Shown here piece by piece: positions 42,298 through 52,057 of a stretch of 64,000 bases of DNA. The DNA is from Prevotella sp. P6B1 (lineage in GTDB: Bacteria; Bacteroidota; Bacteroidia; Bacteroidales; Bacteroidaceae): positions 124,001 to 188,000 of the forward strand of contig NZ_JNKF01000015.1 in assembly GCF_000702825.1 (NCBI RefSeq). Direction: 5' to 3'. Position 1 is the first letter of the stretch, and every line of letters starts with the position of its first letter. The translations under genes and the position numbers were made by a program. Below the pieces are notes generated by a model that did no database searches, was not told the DNA's origin, and worked only from the letters and a program-made list of their open reading frames with translations.

Positions 42298-44271
42298 TTA
42301 CCTTCTTCTTTCGGTGATGATGCCGTGACGATAGGCGTAGAGCAGTTCCTTTAGGTCGGTAATCTGACTTTTCAGCTCCTCGCCCTTGTCGGTATCGGCT
42401 ACCAGCATACGGTGAGCCGACATTTCGATAATCTGGGTGGTCGACTTAATGTCAATCTCACGCATGATGGCATCGCGGGCCGATGTGAAAGGTTCATGCT
42501 GAACCAGTTGGAAACCTCGTGAGTGATAAACTAATGTATAGCCGGCAATACCTGTCTCTTTATGATAGGCCTCTGAAAAACCACCATCAATCACCATCAA
42601 TTTGCCACCGGCTTTGATGGGATTCTCGCCACTACCTGCATGTACCGGTACGTGGCCGTTGATAATATGGCGGTTGGTGCCCTTTACACCAAAGGCGTCG
42701 AGAATGCGGTCGCATACCTCTTCACTATCACGTAGTTTAAAGTAATTGCCTTTCTCCTCCTTATAGGTTTCCTTATCGCTCAGGAAGTAGCGCTCAAATG
42801 TGGCCATCTTCGACTTGCAGAATAGAGGAGAGTCCTGTCCGCACCACAGATAGAGGAAGTAATCACGAGCGTATTCCCTGTCGGTCGAATCGTTTTGGAA
42901 AGCCTCGCGAATCATCATACCGATGTTGTGCATCAGTTCCTTACCTGCGTATTTCCTGCCAGGATAGATTTCTATCTCTTTCAGGGAACCATCGCCATTG
43001 AGTGGAATAGCGGCATGGAACAGCAGATTCGAGTTGCTGATAGCATACATGCAACCGTGCGAGAGTAGGGTGCGGATGTGCTTGTGCAGCTTTTCGCTGA
43101 TGCGGAAAGAGTGGTGCAGTTTTTGCATCAGGTCAGTCTCCTCGTTAGTGAGTTTGTTGGGAGCTTGCGGATCGACTGTAGGGAAACTGCAGCTCTTCAT
43201 CTTATAGACCTTTCCGTCTATGGTACATTCCCCTTTGGTGTAATCTACCATATTGAGCATGCAGCGGTCAAGCATCTGCCACTCAGGACGGCGCTGATAG
43301 ATTTCAGCCTCGGTCTTGAACTGCAGTACGGCAATCGCCTTATGCATCTTGGCTGTGAGCAGTTGTGTCTTCTCATCCATCTTATTGCCTGGCATGAGCT
43401 TGGGCATAAACTCCTCGCAAGGATCCTCACCATACACATCGAGCGCAAAGGTGGCCAGTGGTACCAGGTTGATACCATACTCCTCGATTGTGTTAAGGTT
43501 GGCGTAGCGCAGACAGAGGCGCAGCACGTTGCAGATACAGGCATCGTTACCTGCTGAAGCGCCCATCCATAGCACATCGTGGTTGCCCCACTGGATGTCC
43601 CACGAGTGATACTGACGCAGGGTGTCCATAATGATATGTGCGCCGGGACCGCGATCGTAGATGTCGCCTAAGATATGCAGTTGGTCGATGGCCAATCGCT
43701 GGATGACATTACAGATAGCACAGATAAAATCGTCAGCACGACCTGTAGAAATGATGGTGTCGACAATCACGCTTACGTAAGCAGCCTTATCGTTATCGCT
43801 CAGACTCTCGTGCAGCAGTTCTTCGATGATATAGGCAAAGTCACTGGGTAGTGATTTGCGTACTTTTGAACGTGTATATTTGCTGCTGACATCGCGGCAC
43901 ACTTTTACCAGTTGGTGGATGGTAATGCGGTACCAGTCCTCTATATCTTTTTCCTGGGCCTTAATCAGTTCCAGTTTCTCTTCAGGATAGTATATCAGGG
44001 TACACAACTCTTTCTTCTCGCTTTCTCGGATGTTGTTGCCGAAGAGTTCGTTGACTTTTCGTTTGATATTGCCTGAGGCATTCTTCAGAATATGTCGGAA
44101 AGCCTCACTCTCGCCATGAATATCGGCCAGAAAGTGTTCTGTGCCTTTTGGCAGGGCCATGATGGCCTCTAAGTTTATAATCTCGGTAGATGCAGCGGCA
44201 ACCGTTGGGAATGATTGCGACAAAAGCTGCAGATAGTGCAGATCGGTATCGTTGTTAGTGAGGTGTTTCAT
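42298..44271 (-). CDS. fbp: Fructose-1,6-bisphosphatase class III
   Basis: 657 residues, the length of the Firmicutes/Bacteroidetes class III enzyme. Metallophosphatase motifs: FLADIHGESEAF, ILGDIYDRGPGAHIIMDTL, QWGNHDVLWMGA, and late INGHVPVHAG. It removes the C1 phosphate of fructose-1,6-bisphosphate in gluconeogenesis. Start at 44271 overlaps the stop of the GT4-like gene (ATGA), so translation is coupled, although a functional link to the glycosyltransferases is not obvious. Confidence 0.96.
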   Translation of the reverse strand: MKHLTNNDTDLHYLQLLSQSFPTVAAASTEIINLEAIMALPKGTEHFLADIHGESEAFRHILKNASGNIKRKVNELFGNNIRESEKKELCTLIYYPEEKLELIKAQEKDIEDWYRITIHQLVKVCRDVSSKYTRSKVRKSLPSDFAYIIEELLHESLSDNDKAAYVSVIVDTIISTGRADDFICAICNVIQRLAIDQLHILGDIYDRGPGAHIIMDTLRQYHSWDIQWGNHDVLWMGASAGNDACICNVLRLCLRYANLNTIEEYGINLVPLATFALDVYGEDPCEEFMPKLMPGNKMDEKTQLLTAKMHKAIAVLQFKTEAEIYQRRPEWQMLDRCMLNMVDYTKGECTIDGKVYKMKSCSFPTVDPQAPNKLTNEETDLMQKLHHSFRISEKLHKHIRTLLSHGCMYAISNSNLLFHAAIPLNGDGSLKEIEIYPGRKYAGKELMHNIGMMIREAFQNDSTDREYARDYFLYLWCGQDSPLFCKSKMATFERYFLSDKETYKEEKGNYFKLRDSEEVCDRILDAFGVKGTNRHIINGHVPVHAGSGENPIKAGGKLMVIDGGFSEAYHKETGIAGYTLVYHSRGFQLVQHEPFTSARDAIMREIDIKSTTQIIEMSAHRMLVADTDKGEELKSQITDLKELLYAYRHGIITERRR

Positions 44272-45341
44272 ATCTTCAGATGATTTCTTAGATTATTGCG
44301 CAATTTCTCAGTAGCCTTGTCGTCGAGTGGAGGAATGGGCATATAGCCCTCATCTAATAACACTTGCTCGCTGAGAACTTGTATCAGGCGGGCGGCATTT
44401 TTGGTTAGTGTGGCTTCTTCCATCTTCTCGGCCAACTGTTCATCGTTCACGTTCTCGCGATACAGTTCGCGTGTCAGTTCTATGATACCAAGCATGGTGG
44501 GCGTCTTGAGCATCTGTCGGATGATGCGCATCAGGAAGTCAGTCTGATTGCCTTGATAGTCGCCAACCAGTTCCTTGATGGGTTGTGGCCTTTTATAGTT
44601 GTGGGGAAAATAAGCAGCAATCCGTGCGGTATCGATGAGTGGAGCCGAGAGGCCCAGTATACGGATACCATAATCGGTATAGTTGCTGATGTTTTCGTGT
44701 TCGGCATAGAGTAGCAACTGGCGCCAGTTGATAAGTCGTGGGTCCATCTCGTTGGTGTCAACCCAACGTTTGTCGCCCATGATACCAGCTTTCAGGATGA
44801 CCGTCATGGCCTTGATGGTGTGCTCATCCATCAATTCGAGTGTGTTCGAGTCGAGTATTTTCTGATAGATGGCAAACGTCTGCGAAACCATCTCGGCAGG
44901 GGTGATGGTATTGGTGGTAACAGCATTGCGTATCTCTTCTATGCGGGGATTCCAACACAAATTCTGGAAGCTCTCACGCTCCATCTTACCCATGGTAATT
45001 ACTGCATAGGCTTTCTCTATGTAATCCTTCTTCGAGAAGAGAACCTCCAAACGATCGTTGGCACGCTGGAAACCTATCGCCCATGGTTCTAACTGTCCAT
45101 GTAGGGTGATGACATAGCGGATGTTTAGTTTGCGGGCACAGCGCATGGCTTTAGTCTGCAATGACTGATTAATACCATGAATGTGTATCAAGTCAGCCTG
45201 TATGTCACGTGCCTGTTGGTAGAAGGATTTGTTGTTGTCGGCCACCATGATGTTGGCACTCTGTTTCAGTCCTTCTGCCAGCAGCTGAACATGACGCTGT
45301 ATCAGTTCGCTATTTTTGGGGTAGATATGTAATATATTCAT
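44268..45341 (-). CDS. Glycosyltransferase-like protein (GT4-type N-terminal half)
   Basis: 357 residues from ATG 45341 (MNILHIYPKNSELIQRHVQL). The first ~140 residues fit the acceptor half of GT-B enzymes (ADLIHIHGINQSLQTKAMRC, LNIRYVITLHGQLEPWAIGF, AVITMGKMERESFQNL). The C-terminal ~200 residues do not show the usual donor-binding E-x7-E region and instead read as helical repeats of unknown kind (INWRQLLLYAEHENISNYTD). Either a divergent family or a GT that lost its donor half and gained another domain. It overlaps the GT2 gene by 32 bp and is coupled to fbp. Confidence 0.75.
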   Translation of the reverse strand: MNILHIYPKNSELIQRHVQLLAEGLKQSANIMVADNNKSFYQQARDIQADLIHIHGINQSLQTKAMRCARKLNIRYVITLHGQLEPWAIGFQRANDRLEVLFSKKDYIEKAYAVITMGKMERESFQNLCWNPRIEEIRNAVTTNTITPAEMVSQTFAIYQKILDSNTLELMDEHTIKAMTVILKAGIMGDKRWVDTNEMDPRLINWRQLLLYAEHENISNYTDYGIRILGLSAPLIDTARIAAYFPHNYKRPQPIKELVGDYQGNQTDFLMRIIRQMLKTPTMLGIIELTRELYRENVNDEQLAEKMEEATLTKNAARLIQVLSEQVLLDEGYMPIPPLDDKATEKLRNNLRNHLKI

Positions 45342-45978
45342 ATCTGCTAAACTGGTTTTTCCAGAAAATACGCCAGCGCAATGCCTGTCGCTCAACGAAC
45401 GATGGTTTTAGTTCGAAAAACTTCAGGATATCGATGGCAGCTGATTTCTTGATAATGATAAAATCGTATCGCCCCCAACGGTAGTGGTAGCGCTTGCGGG
45501 TTCTCACCTTTTTCAGTCGGCGCTCTATGCGCGTAATGTGGTCTTTGGCCTCATCTACGTCGTAGAAAGCTTGCAGTTTAATGCCTTTCTTGGTAAGATA
45601 GCCTAACGTCAGGTCGGCCGTATCATCCATACTATCGTTGATAGCCTGCAGAATATCTGCGTTTACCGGCGCATGACTGGCGTTGGCAAAGATTAGCCAA
45701 TCGTTTTTTGCAGCCTTGATGCCAATGTTATAGGCCTGCTTTTTGCTCATGGCGTAGCCTTCGATCTTTGGCAAGAAGGTGGTATAGAGGTGGGGGTGAT
45801 CTTTTTTGAGAAGCTTCAGTATATCGGGCGTCTCATCAGTAGAAGACTCATCAACCACCACAACCTCGTAGCCAGGCTGGTACTGCTGCATAAGGTATGC
45901 CGTTAGGTTTTCCTGCAGCTCGTACGCCTGGTCGTACACGGTCATGATAACAGAGAATCTCCGTTCGTTTTTATTCAT
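45310..45978 (-). CDS. Family 2 glycosyltransferase
   Basis: 222 residues from ATG 45978 (MNKNERRFSVIMTVYDQAYE). The GT-A fold is shown by SVIMTVYDQAYELQENL, VVVVDESSTDETPDIL (nucleotide-binding acid) and a later NDWLIFANASHAPVNADI in place of the D-x-D site. This is shorter than most GT2 enzymes and has an Arg/Lys-rich segment near 145-165. It acts on a cell-surface or envelope glycan, substrate unknown. Its 3' end overlaps the next gene by 32 bp. Confidence 0.88.
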   Translation of the reverse strand: MNKNERRFSVIMTVYDQAYELQENLTAYLMQQYQPGYEVVVVDESSTDETPDILKLLKKDHPHLYTTFLPKIEGYAMSKKQAYNIGIKAAKNDWLIFANASHAPVNADILQAINDSMDDTADLTLGYLTKKGIKLQAFYDVDEAKDHITRIERRLKKVRTRKRYHYRWGRYDFIIIKKSAAIDILKFFELKPSFVERQALRWRIFWKNQFSRYEYITYLPQK

Positions 45979-45999
45979 TTCACTTTTCACTTTTCACTA
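45979..45999. repeat. CACTTTT spacer repeat
   Basis: TTTCACTTTTCACTTTTCAC fills the short gap between lysA and the GT2 gene. Confidence 0.6.
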
Positions 46000-47160
46000 T
46001 TACAGCTCATCGCTCATATACCCCTTGGGTAAACGGCGACAGTTATACTGCGATGCCATGATCTCACCATAGGCACCAGCCGATCGGATGGCCAACAGGT
46101 CGCCACGTTTCGCCTTGTTAAGGTCAATCTGCTTGGCAAACACGTCGGTCGACTCGCAGATAGGACCTACCACATCGTAGGCTTCCATGGGCTCTTCGCT
46201 GGTGAGATTCTCTATCTTGTGGTATGCCTGATAGAGCGCAGGGCGAATCAAGTCAGTAAAACCGGCATCAACAATGGCGAACTTCTTTACGGCACCTTCC
46301 TTAATATATAAGGTACGTGTGATAAGGCTTCCACACTGAGCTACAACGGCGCGCCCCAGTTCAAAATGTAGTGTCTGTCCTGGTTCCAGCTTCAGCTTCT
46401 TTGCGTATGTATCGAAGTACGCCTTGAAGTCGGGGATGGGTACACGGTTAGGATGGGCATAGTCAATACCCAGTCCGCCTCCCACGTTGATATGCTCAAC
46501 ACGGATGCGGTGGCTGATGAGTTCCTGCTGCAACTCGTTGACACGGTTGCATAGGGCTTCAAAATCGCCCATGTCCAATATTTGTGATCCGATATGGAAG
46601 TGCAATCCCACAAACTTCACGTTCTCCAGTTTCTCAGCTTCTCGAATCACCTTCACCATATCGCGCATGGCGATACCGAACTTATTCTCGGCCAGACCGG
46701 TGGTGATGTTAGCATGGGTATGTGCGCCCACGTTTGGATTCAGACGGAAAGCCACACGAGCCACTTTTCCTTTGGCGGCTGCCAACTCGTTGATTACTTC
46801 AAGTTCAGGGATGCTCTCAACGTTAAAACAGAAAATGTCGTTGTCTAGTCCAAGTTTGATCTCCCAGTCACTCTTGCCTACACCAGCATATACAATCTTA
46901 TCCTGCGGGAAGCCGGCTTTGATTGATGCCTCGACCTCGCCACCGCTCACGCAGTCGGCTCCCAGTCCAGCCTCTCGTATGATGCGCAGGATGCGTGGGT
47001 TAGCGTTAGCCTTTACTGCATAGTGCACCACAAAGCCTTCGTGTTTGCTGGCTTCGTTGTTAATTGTCTGTAATGTCTGGCGCAGCAGAGCTGTGTCGTA
47101 GTAGTAGAAAGGCGTTTCGATATCCTGAAGCCTCTCTACTGGGAAAATTCCTTTAGCCAT
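46000..47160 (-). CDS. lysA: Diaminopimelate decarboxylase
   Basis: 386 residues. PLP-binding Lys in VVHYAVKANANPRILR, glycine loop HFHIGSQILDMGDFE, HINVGGGLGIDYAHP, and substrate-binding CGSLITRTLYIK and GPICESTDVFAK with RRLPKGYM near the end. It forms lysine from meso-diaminopimelate. Located 49 bp after lysC in the same leftward run, so lysine and peptidoglycan supply are set together. Confidence 0.96.
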   Translation of the reverse strand: MAKGIFPVERLQDIETPFYYYDTALLRQTLQTINNEASKHEGFVVHYAVKANANPRILRIIREAGLGADCVSGGEVEASIKAGFPQDKIVYAGVGKSDWEIKLGLDNDIFCFNVESIPELEVINELAAAKGKVARVAFRLNPNVGAHTHANITTGLAENKFGIAMRDMVKVIREAEKLENVKFVGLHFHIGSQILDMGDFEALCNRVNELQQELISHRIRVEHINVGGGLGIDYAHPNRVPIPDFKAYFDTYAKKLKLEPGQTLHFELGRAVVAQCGSLITRTLYIKEGAVKKFAIVDAGFTDLIRPALYQAYHKIENLTSEEPMEAYDVVGPICESTDVFAKQIDLNKAKRGDLLAIRSAGAYGEIMASQYNCRRLPKGYMSDEL

Positions 47161-47209
47161 TGTCTCGTTTGTCTCTTTCTAATTTTTACATTTTTAATTT
47201 TTTACATCT

Positions 47210-48529
47210 TTACTTTTTAAAGATGGTGTCGCTCAGTTTCTGAAGTGCGCGTTTCTTGTCTTCCTCGCGAATCAGGAACGAGATGTTGTAGTTCGAACCT
47301 CCGTAGCTTACCATGCGTACAGGGATGTCCTTCAGGGCATCGAGTGCGATGGTCTCGAAACCTACATTGCTCCAATCCAGGTCGCCAACCACGCAGATGA
47401 TACACATATTGGTATCAACGGTAACGGTACCATACTTCTTCAATTCGTCAACAATCTCACCCAGATGTGCAGAGTTGTCGATGCTCATCGATACGCCAAC
47501 CTCTGAGGTGCAAACCATGTCGATAGGAGTCTGGTAGCTCTCGAAAATCTCGAATACCTTGCGCAGGAAGCCGGTAGCCAGCAGCATACGACTCGATTTG
47601 ATCTTGATGGCTGTGATATTGTCCTTGGCAGCGATGGCCTTAATCTTACCATACTCGGTCTTGTTGCTGATGGTAGTACCCTCTGCATCAGGATCCATGG
47701 TGTTCAGCAAACGAACGGGGATTCCTGCATACTTAGCAGGCTGAACGCAGGTGGGGTGCAGAATCTTAGCACCGAAATAAGCCAGCTCGGCAGCCTCCTC
47801 GAAGTGCAACTGGTGAACAGGCTCAGTACCATCAACCACGCGTGGGTCGTTGTTGTGCATACCATCGATATCGGTCCAGATTTGGATCTCATCGGCACCG
47901 ATAGCGGCACCAATCAGCGAAGCGGTATAGTCAGAGCCACCACGCTGCAGGTTGTCAATCTCGCCATAGGCATTGCGGCAGATGAAACCCTGAGTGAGGT
48001 AAACCTGTGCGCCCTCGTTCTCCTTCATCAAGGCAGCCAACTTCTCTTTGATATATACGGGATCGGGTTCAGCGTTCTTGTCGGTACGCATAAAGTCGAG
48101 TGCGTTGAGCAATACGGCCTTGATACCAATCTCGTTCATGTAGTTAACCACCATATTGGTCGACATGATTTCGCCCTGAGCCACGATACTCTTTTCCTCG
48201 AATGATGTAAAGAGCTCCTTGGTGAATGAACGCAGGTAGTCGAACTCTGATTTCAAGAACTCGCGTGTTTCAGCCTTAGTAGCATCCTTGGCGTAAAGCT
48301 CATCTACGTGCTTGTCGTACTTCTGCTCCAGACGGTTGATAACCTCGTTGGCACCATCGGGATTCTTCTTGTAGAGATAGTCTGAAATCTCTACCAGACT
48401 GTTAGTGGTGCCCGACATGGCTGAGAGCACTACGAAAACGGGTTCGTTAAACTTGGTGACAAGTGCAGTCACCTCTTTCATTCTCTCTGGACTGCCGACG
48501 GATGTTCCGCCGAATTTCATTACTTTCAT
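47210..48529 (-). CDS. lysC: Aspartate kinase
   Basis: 439 residues. MKVMKFGGTSVGSPERMKEV is the kinase signature. Catalytic region LQRGGSDYTASLIGAAIGAD and DIDGMHNNDPRVV, and two C-terminal ACT domains (about 300-439: ITAIKIKSSRMLLATGFLRK) that would give feedback control by lysine or threonine. First step from aspartate to lysine, threonine and methionine. Stand-alone (not fused to homoserine dehydrogenase). Followed by lysA. Confidence 0.95.
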   Translation of the reverse strand: MKVMKFGGTSVGSPERMKEVTALVTKFNEPVFVVLSAMSGTTNSLVEISDYLYKKNPDGANEVINRLEQKYDKHVDELYAKDATKAETREFLKSEFDYLRSFTKELFTSFEEKSIVAQGEIMSTNMVVNYMNEIGIKAVLLNALDFMRTDKNAEPDPVYIKEKLAALMKENEGAQVYLTQGFICRNAYGEIDNLQRGGSDYTASLIGAAIGADEIQIWTDIDGMHNNDPRVVDGTEPVHQLHFEEAAELAYFGAKILHPTCVQPAKYAGIPVRLLNTMDPDAEGTTISNKTEYGKIKAIAAKDNITAIKIKSSRMLLATGFLRKVFEIFESYQTPIDMVCTSEVGVSMSIDNSAHLGEIVDELKKYGTVTVDTNMCIICVVGDLDWSNVGFETIALDALKDIPVRMVSYGGSNYNISFLIREEDKKRALQKLSDTIFKK

Positions 48530-48541
48530 AAGCCTTATATA

Positions 48542-49231
48542 TTATTTGTTTTCTGCTTTCTTAATGATTACTTGCTCCATTTTTCCATCTTGGCATTGGA
48601 ACGCCTTGCCAGGATACTTGTGTACCAGCGCAATGTTGTGAGTCGACATTACCACAGCTGTACCCGTCTCCGAGATTGTCTTCAACAGCTGCATGATACT
48701 GTCGGCGGTCTCCTTATCCAGATTGCCTGTAGGCTCATCAGCGATGATGAGCTTGGGCGTGTTCAGGATGGCGCGGGCAATAGCCACACGCTGCTGTTCA
48801 CCTCCCGACAACTCGTTGGGCATCATCATCTTCTTGTCTAGAAGTCCAATCTGAGTCAACACTTCGTCGATGCGCTGATTGATGGCGTCGTTATCTTTCC
48901 AGCCAATAGCCTTCAGCACAAATCGTAAGTTCTTATAGACAGTACGATCGTTCAGCAACTGGAAGTTCTGGAATACTACTCCCAACTCTCTACGCAAACC
49001 AGGAATATCCTTACGGCGGGTGGTCTTCAGGTCGCGCTCCAATACGGTGGCCTCGTCAGCCTCGTCGATATCCAGTTCACAGTAGAGGGTTTTCAGTAGT
49101 GAACTCTTTCCAGAGCCTACACGACCGATGATATACACCAGTTCGCCTTCGGCCACCTCGAAGTTCACTCCTTCAAGTACCTTCGTACCAGAATCCTGGT
49201 ATACGTTTACATTCTTATAATTAATCAGCAT
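48542..49231 (-). CDS. ftsE: Cell-division ATP-binding protein FtsE
   Basis: 229 residues. Walker [11 protein letters not shown] near 37-46, Q-loop [10 protein letters not shown], signature [16 protein letters not shown], Walker [13 protein letters not shown], and switch His in MSTHNIALV. This fits FtsE, which with FtsX controls peptidoglycan hydrolases at division. The first position of Walker A is GRV rather than GPS/GRS, typical of Bacteroidetes. No FtsX gene is adjacent; it sits between hisIE and lysC. Confidence 0.9.
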   Translation of the reverse strand: MLINYKNVNVYQDSGTKVLEGVNFEVAEGELVYIIGRVGSGKSSLLKTLYCELDIDEADEATVLERDLKTTRRKDIPGLRRELGVVFQNFQLLNDRTVYKNLRFVLKAIGWKDNDAINQRIDEVLTQIGLLDKKMMMPNELSGGEQQRVAIARAILNTPKLIIADEPTGNLDKETADSIMQLLKTISETGTAVVMSTHNIALVHKYPGKAFQCQDGKMEQVIIKKAENK

Positions 49232-49241
49232 ATCTAAAGTT

Positions 49242-49269
49242 CAATGCTCAATGTTCAATGTATAATGTT
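49242..49269. repeat. TCAATGT heptamer spacer
   Basis: Three tandem heptamers (TCAATGC, TCAATGT, TCAATGT) plus ATAATGT in the gap between hisIE and ftsE, the same unit that occurs inside the primase-like gene at 5274-5301. Confidence 0.7.
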
Positions 49270-49912
49270 ATTTCATTTTGCCTGCGGCTTTGGCTTCGCG
49301 GCGCTGCTTGTCCCAGTTGGGATCGTGGCGCTTGTGCAGTTCATCGGCCACCTGTTCGATACGCAGCCCCTTGCTAGTGAGCAGTACGGTGAGGTGATAC
49401 AGCAGGTCGCTGGCCTCATAAACCAGATGCTCGTCGGTGCCGTTGGTGGCCTCGATAACAGTCTCTAAGGCCTCCTCGCCAACCTTCTGGGCTATTTTGT
49501 TGATACCATCTTTGAAGAGCTTAGTGGTATAGCTGCCCTCGGGCATCTCCTGGTGTCGCTTGTCGATAAAGTCCTGCAACTCGCTCAGGAAAGCTACGCC
49601 GCTGTCGTTGCTCTCGCCCCAACAGGTGTCGGTACCTGTGTGACAGGTTGGTCCGTCGGGCGTAGCCTTAACCAACAGAGTATCGTTATCGCAGTCCACT
49701 TTGATATCTACCAGATGCAGAAAGTTGCCACTGGTCTCGCCTTTGGTCCAAAGGCAGTTGCGACTGCGGCTCCAGAATGTAACCTTCTTGGTGTCGATGG
49801 TCTTCTGGTAAGCCTCTTCGTTCATATATCCCAGCATCAGCACGTTCTTGGTCTGTGCATCCTGGATGATAGCGGGCACCAGGCCTCCGCTCTTTTCAAA
49901 ATCTATCTTCAT
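49268..49912 (-). CDS. hisI: Bifunctional phosphoribosyl-AMP cyclohydrolase / phosphoribosyl-ATP pyrophosphatase
   Basis: 214 residues. HisI half: MLGYMNEEAYQKTIDTKKV, FWSRSRNCLWTKGETSGNF, and metal site DCDNDTLL and GPTCHTGTDTCW. HisE half from ~115: LQDFIDKRHQEMPEGSYTT, KVGEEALETVIEATNG. It carries out steps 2 and 3 of histidine synthesis. Last gene of a hisH-hisA-hisF-hisIE block. Confidence 0.95.
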   Translation of the reverse strand: MKIDFEKSGGLVPAIIQDAQTKNVLMLGYMNEEAYQKTIDTKKVTFWSRSRNCLWTKGETSGNFLHLVDIKVDCDNDTLLVKATPDGPTCHTGTDTCWGESNDSGVAFLSELQDFIDKRHQEMPEGSYTTKLFKDGINKIAQKVGEEALETVIEATNGTDEHLVYEASDLLYHLTVLLTSKGLRIEQVADELHKRHDPNWDKQRREAKAAGKMK

Positions 49913-49965
49913 TTTCTATTATTGTTTCTTTATTTAAACTAGTCCTTTAGTCCTGTCGTCCGTTG

Positions 49966-50730
49966 CTAAACTCTCACATTGATGCCTTCGGATTTGAGGT
50001 ACTGTTTTAATTCGGGGATGGGAATCTCGCCGAAGTGGAACACACTGGCAGCGAGGGCGGCATCGGCATGTCCTTCAATGAAGGTATCGCGGAAATGCTC
50101 CTTTTTGCCTGCACCACCGCTGGCGATGATGGGGATCGAGAGGTTGTCGGCCAACTCACGTAGAGCCTCGTTGGCATAGCCTTCTTTCACACCATCGTGA
50201 TCCATCGAGGTAAACAGTATCTCGCCTGCACCACGCTCCTGAGCCTCGTGCGCCCACTCAAACAGTCCGCGCTCTGTGCGCTCGCGTCCGCCCTTCAAGT
50301 AGCAATGCCACCCGTCGGCATCGAATCGTGCGTCGATGGCGCAAACGCATACCTGCGAGCCGAAACGATTGGTAATCTCGTCGATGAGCTCTGGTCTGCG
50401 GATGGCAGCGCTGTTCACACTCACCTTGTCGGCTCCGGCATACAGCAGTCGCTCTACATCGGCCAGCTCGTTAATGCCGCCACCTACGGTAAAGGGGATA
50501 TTTATTTCCTTAGCCACACGTGTTACCATGTCGGTAAACGTTTTGCGTCCCTCGAAGCTGGCGGTAATATCTAAGAAGCAGAGCTCGTCGGCACCTTGCT
50601 CGCTGTAGGCTTTGCCCAGTTCAACGGGGTCGCCAGCCGAGCGCAGGTTTACAAAGTTGGTGCCTTTAACGGTCTCGCCGTCCTTTACATCCAAACAGGG
50701 TATTATTCTTTTTGCTAATCCCATAATCAT
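49966..50730 (-). CDS. hisF: Imidazole glycerol phosphate synthase cyclase subunit
   Basis: 254 residues. Start at 50730 overlaps the hisA stop by ATGA; an internal ATG two codons later ([16 protein letters not shown]) is also possible. Catalytic Asp in [12 protein letters not shown] and [14 protein letters not shown]; phosphate sites GGGINEL and [12 protein letters not shown]. It forms IGP and AICAR using ammonia from HisH, encoded two genes upstream. Confidence 0.96.
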   Translation of the reverse strand: MIMGLAKRIIPCLDVKDGETVKGTNFVNLRSAGDPVELGKAYSEQGADELCFLDITASFEGRKTFTDMVTRVAKEINIPFTVGGGINELADVERLLYAGADKVSVNSAAIRRPELIDEITNRFGSQVCVCAIDARFDADGWHCYLKGGRERTERGLFEWAHEAQERGAGEILFTSMDHDGVKEGYANEALRELADNLSIPIIASGGAGKKEHFRDTFIEGHADAALAASVFHFGEIPIPELKQYLKSEGINVRV

Positions 50731-51446
50731 TCATCTAGCTTGATCAGTTCGCGAAGGTCGATCTTGCCTTCGTAAATGGCCTTTCCGAATACTACGGCAG
50801 GTACGCCAATAGCTTCGAGGGCCTTGATATCTTCGATATTTGATACACCGCCACTGGCTATCAGGTGCAAGTCGGGGTATTTCTCCATGATGCGTGCATA
50901 CAGCTCGAAGGCAGGTCCGCTCAGGGTGCCGTCTTTCGAAATTTCGGTGCACAGCACATTCTTTACACCCGCATCCACGTATTTCTGTAGGAAAGGCAAC
51001 AGATCCTCTTCCGAATCATCCTTCCAGCCATTAATGCTGATTTTGCCGTTACGTACGTCAGCTCCCAGAATAATGCGGTCGGCACCGTATTTCTGGAGCC
51101 ACCATGTAAACAGGGTGGGCTGTGTGACGGCTATCGATCCGATGGTCACCATCTTGGCACCAGCGTCGAAGGCTGCCTCGATATCGGTGTGGGTTTTAAT
51201 GCCACCGCCAAAATCAACTACCAGATTGGTCTCAGTAGTAACATTGCTCAGCACCTTGCTGTTAACAATGTGTTTTGACTTGGCGCCATCAAGGTCTACC
51301 ATATGCAGACGCTTAAAGCCGATTTTTTCAAACTCGCGTGCCATTTCTAAAGGCTCGCCGTACTCGGTTTTCTGGTCGTAGTCGCCCTTGGTCAGTCGTA
51401 CGCACTTACCAGCAATAATGTCGATAGCGGGAATCAGTTCAATCAT
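50727..51446 (-). CDS. hisA: Phosphoribosylformimino-AICAR ribotide isomerase
   Basis: 239 residues. Starts [20 protein letters not shown] with catalytic Asp in PAIDI; further [17 protein letters not shown], second Asp in [24 protein letters not shown]. Two ATGA overlaps (with hisH upstream and hisF downstream) show tight translational coupling. Confidence 0.96.
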   Translation of the reverse strand: MIELIPAIDIIAGKCVRLTKGDYDQKTEYGEPLEMAREFEKIGFKRLHMVDLDGAKSKHIVNSKVLSNVTTETNLVVDFGGGIKTHTDIEAAFDAGAKMVTIGSIAVTQPTLFTWWLQKYGADRIILGADVRNGKISINGWKDDSEEDLLPFLQKYVDAGVKNVLCTEISKDGTLSGPAFELYARIMEKYPDLHLIASGGVSNIEDIKALEAIGVPAVVFGKAIYEGKIDLRELIKLDE

Positions 51447-52033
51447 AAGTCTATAAAGTTTTTAATAATCTGTTCGCCCACCTTACCACTTTTTTCGGGG
51501 TGGAACTGGCAGGTATAGAAATTATCCTTGTGCATTGAGGCCGAGTAGGGCAGAATGTAGTCTGCCGTAGCGATGGTCTCGTTACATACAGGCACATAGT
51601 AGGAGTGTACAAAGTAAACGTAAGGATGCTCGCCCAGATTCTTAAGAATAGGGTTTTCAGTTACTTGTAACTCGTTCCATCCCATGCAGGGCACCTTGTC
51701 CTCATGGCGCTCAGGCTGAAATCGCTTCACTTCGGCATCGAAAATGCCTATACACTCGGTATCGCCCTCCTCGGAGTGGCGGCACAGCAGTTGCTGCCCC
51801 ACGCAGATACCGAATACGGGCTGCTTCAGGTCGCGAATCAGCAGGTCGAGCTTGCGAGCACGCAGATAGTCCATGGCTTCGCCAGCGTGACCTTGTCCAG
51901 GAAACAGCACCTTGTCGGCCTTCATCAGCAGTTCAGCATCGTCAGTCAGCATGGGTTCGATACCCAGGCGCTTCAGTGCGTTCACCACCGAATAGATATT
52001 TCCTGCGTTGTATTTTACTATTGCAACTTGCAT
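51443..52033 (-). CDS. hisH: Imidazole glycerol phosphate synthase glutaminase subunit
   Basis: 196 residues. Class I amidotransferase: nucleophile in GICVGQQLLC (C near 78), catalytic His-x-Glu in CQFHPEKSG near the C-terminus, N-terminal VAIVKYNAGNIYSVVNAL. It supplies ammonia to HisF. First his gene of the block, 24 bp after purU. Confidence 0.96.
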   Translation of the reverse strand: MQVAIVKYNAGNIYSVVNALKRLGIEPMLTDDAELLMKADKVLFPGQGHAGEAMDYLRARKLDLLIRDLKQPVFGICVGQQLLCRHSEEGDTECIGIFDAEVKRFQPERHEDKVPCMGWNELQVTENPILKNLGEHPYVYFVHSYYVPVCNETIATADYILPYSASMHKDNFYTCQFHPEKSGKVGEQIIKNFIDL

Positions 52034-52057
52034 TCTTTTTTTTCTTTTGCTGAATTT

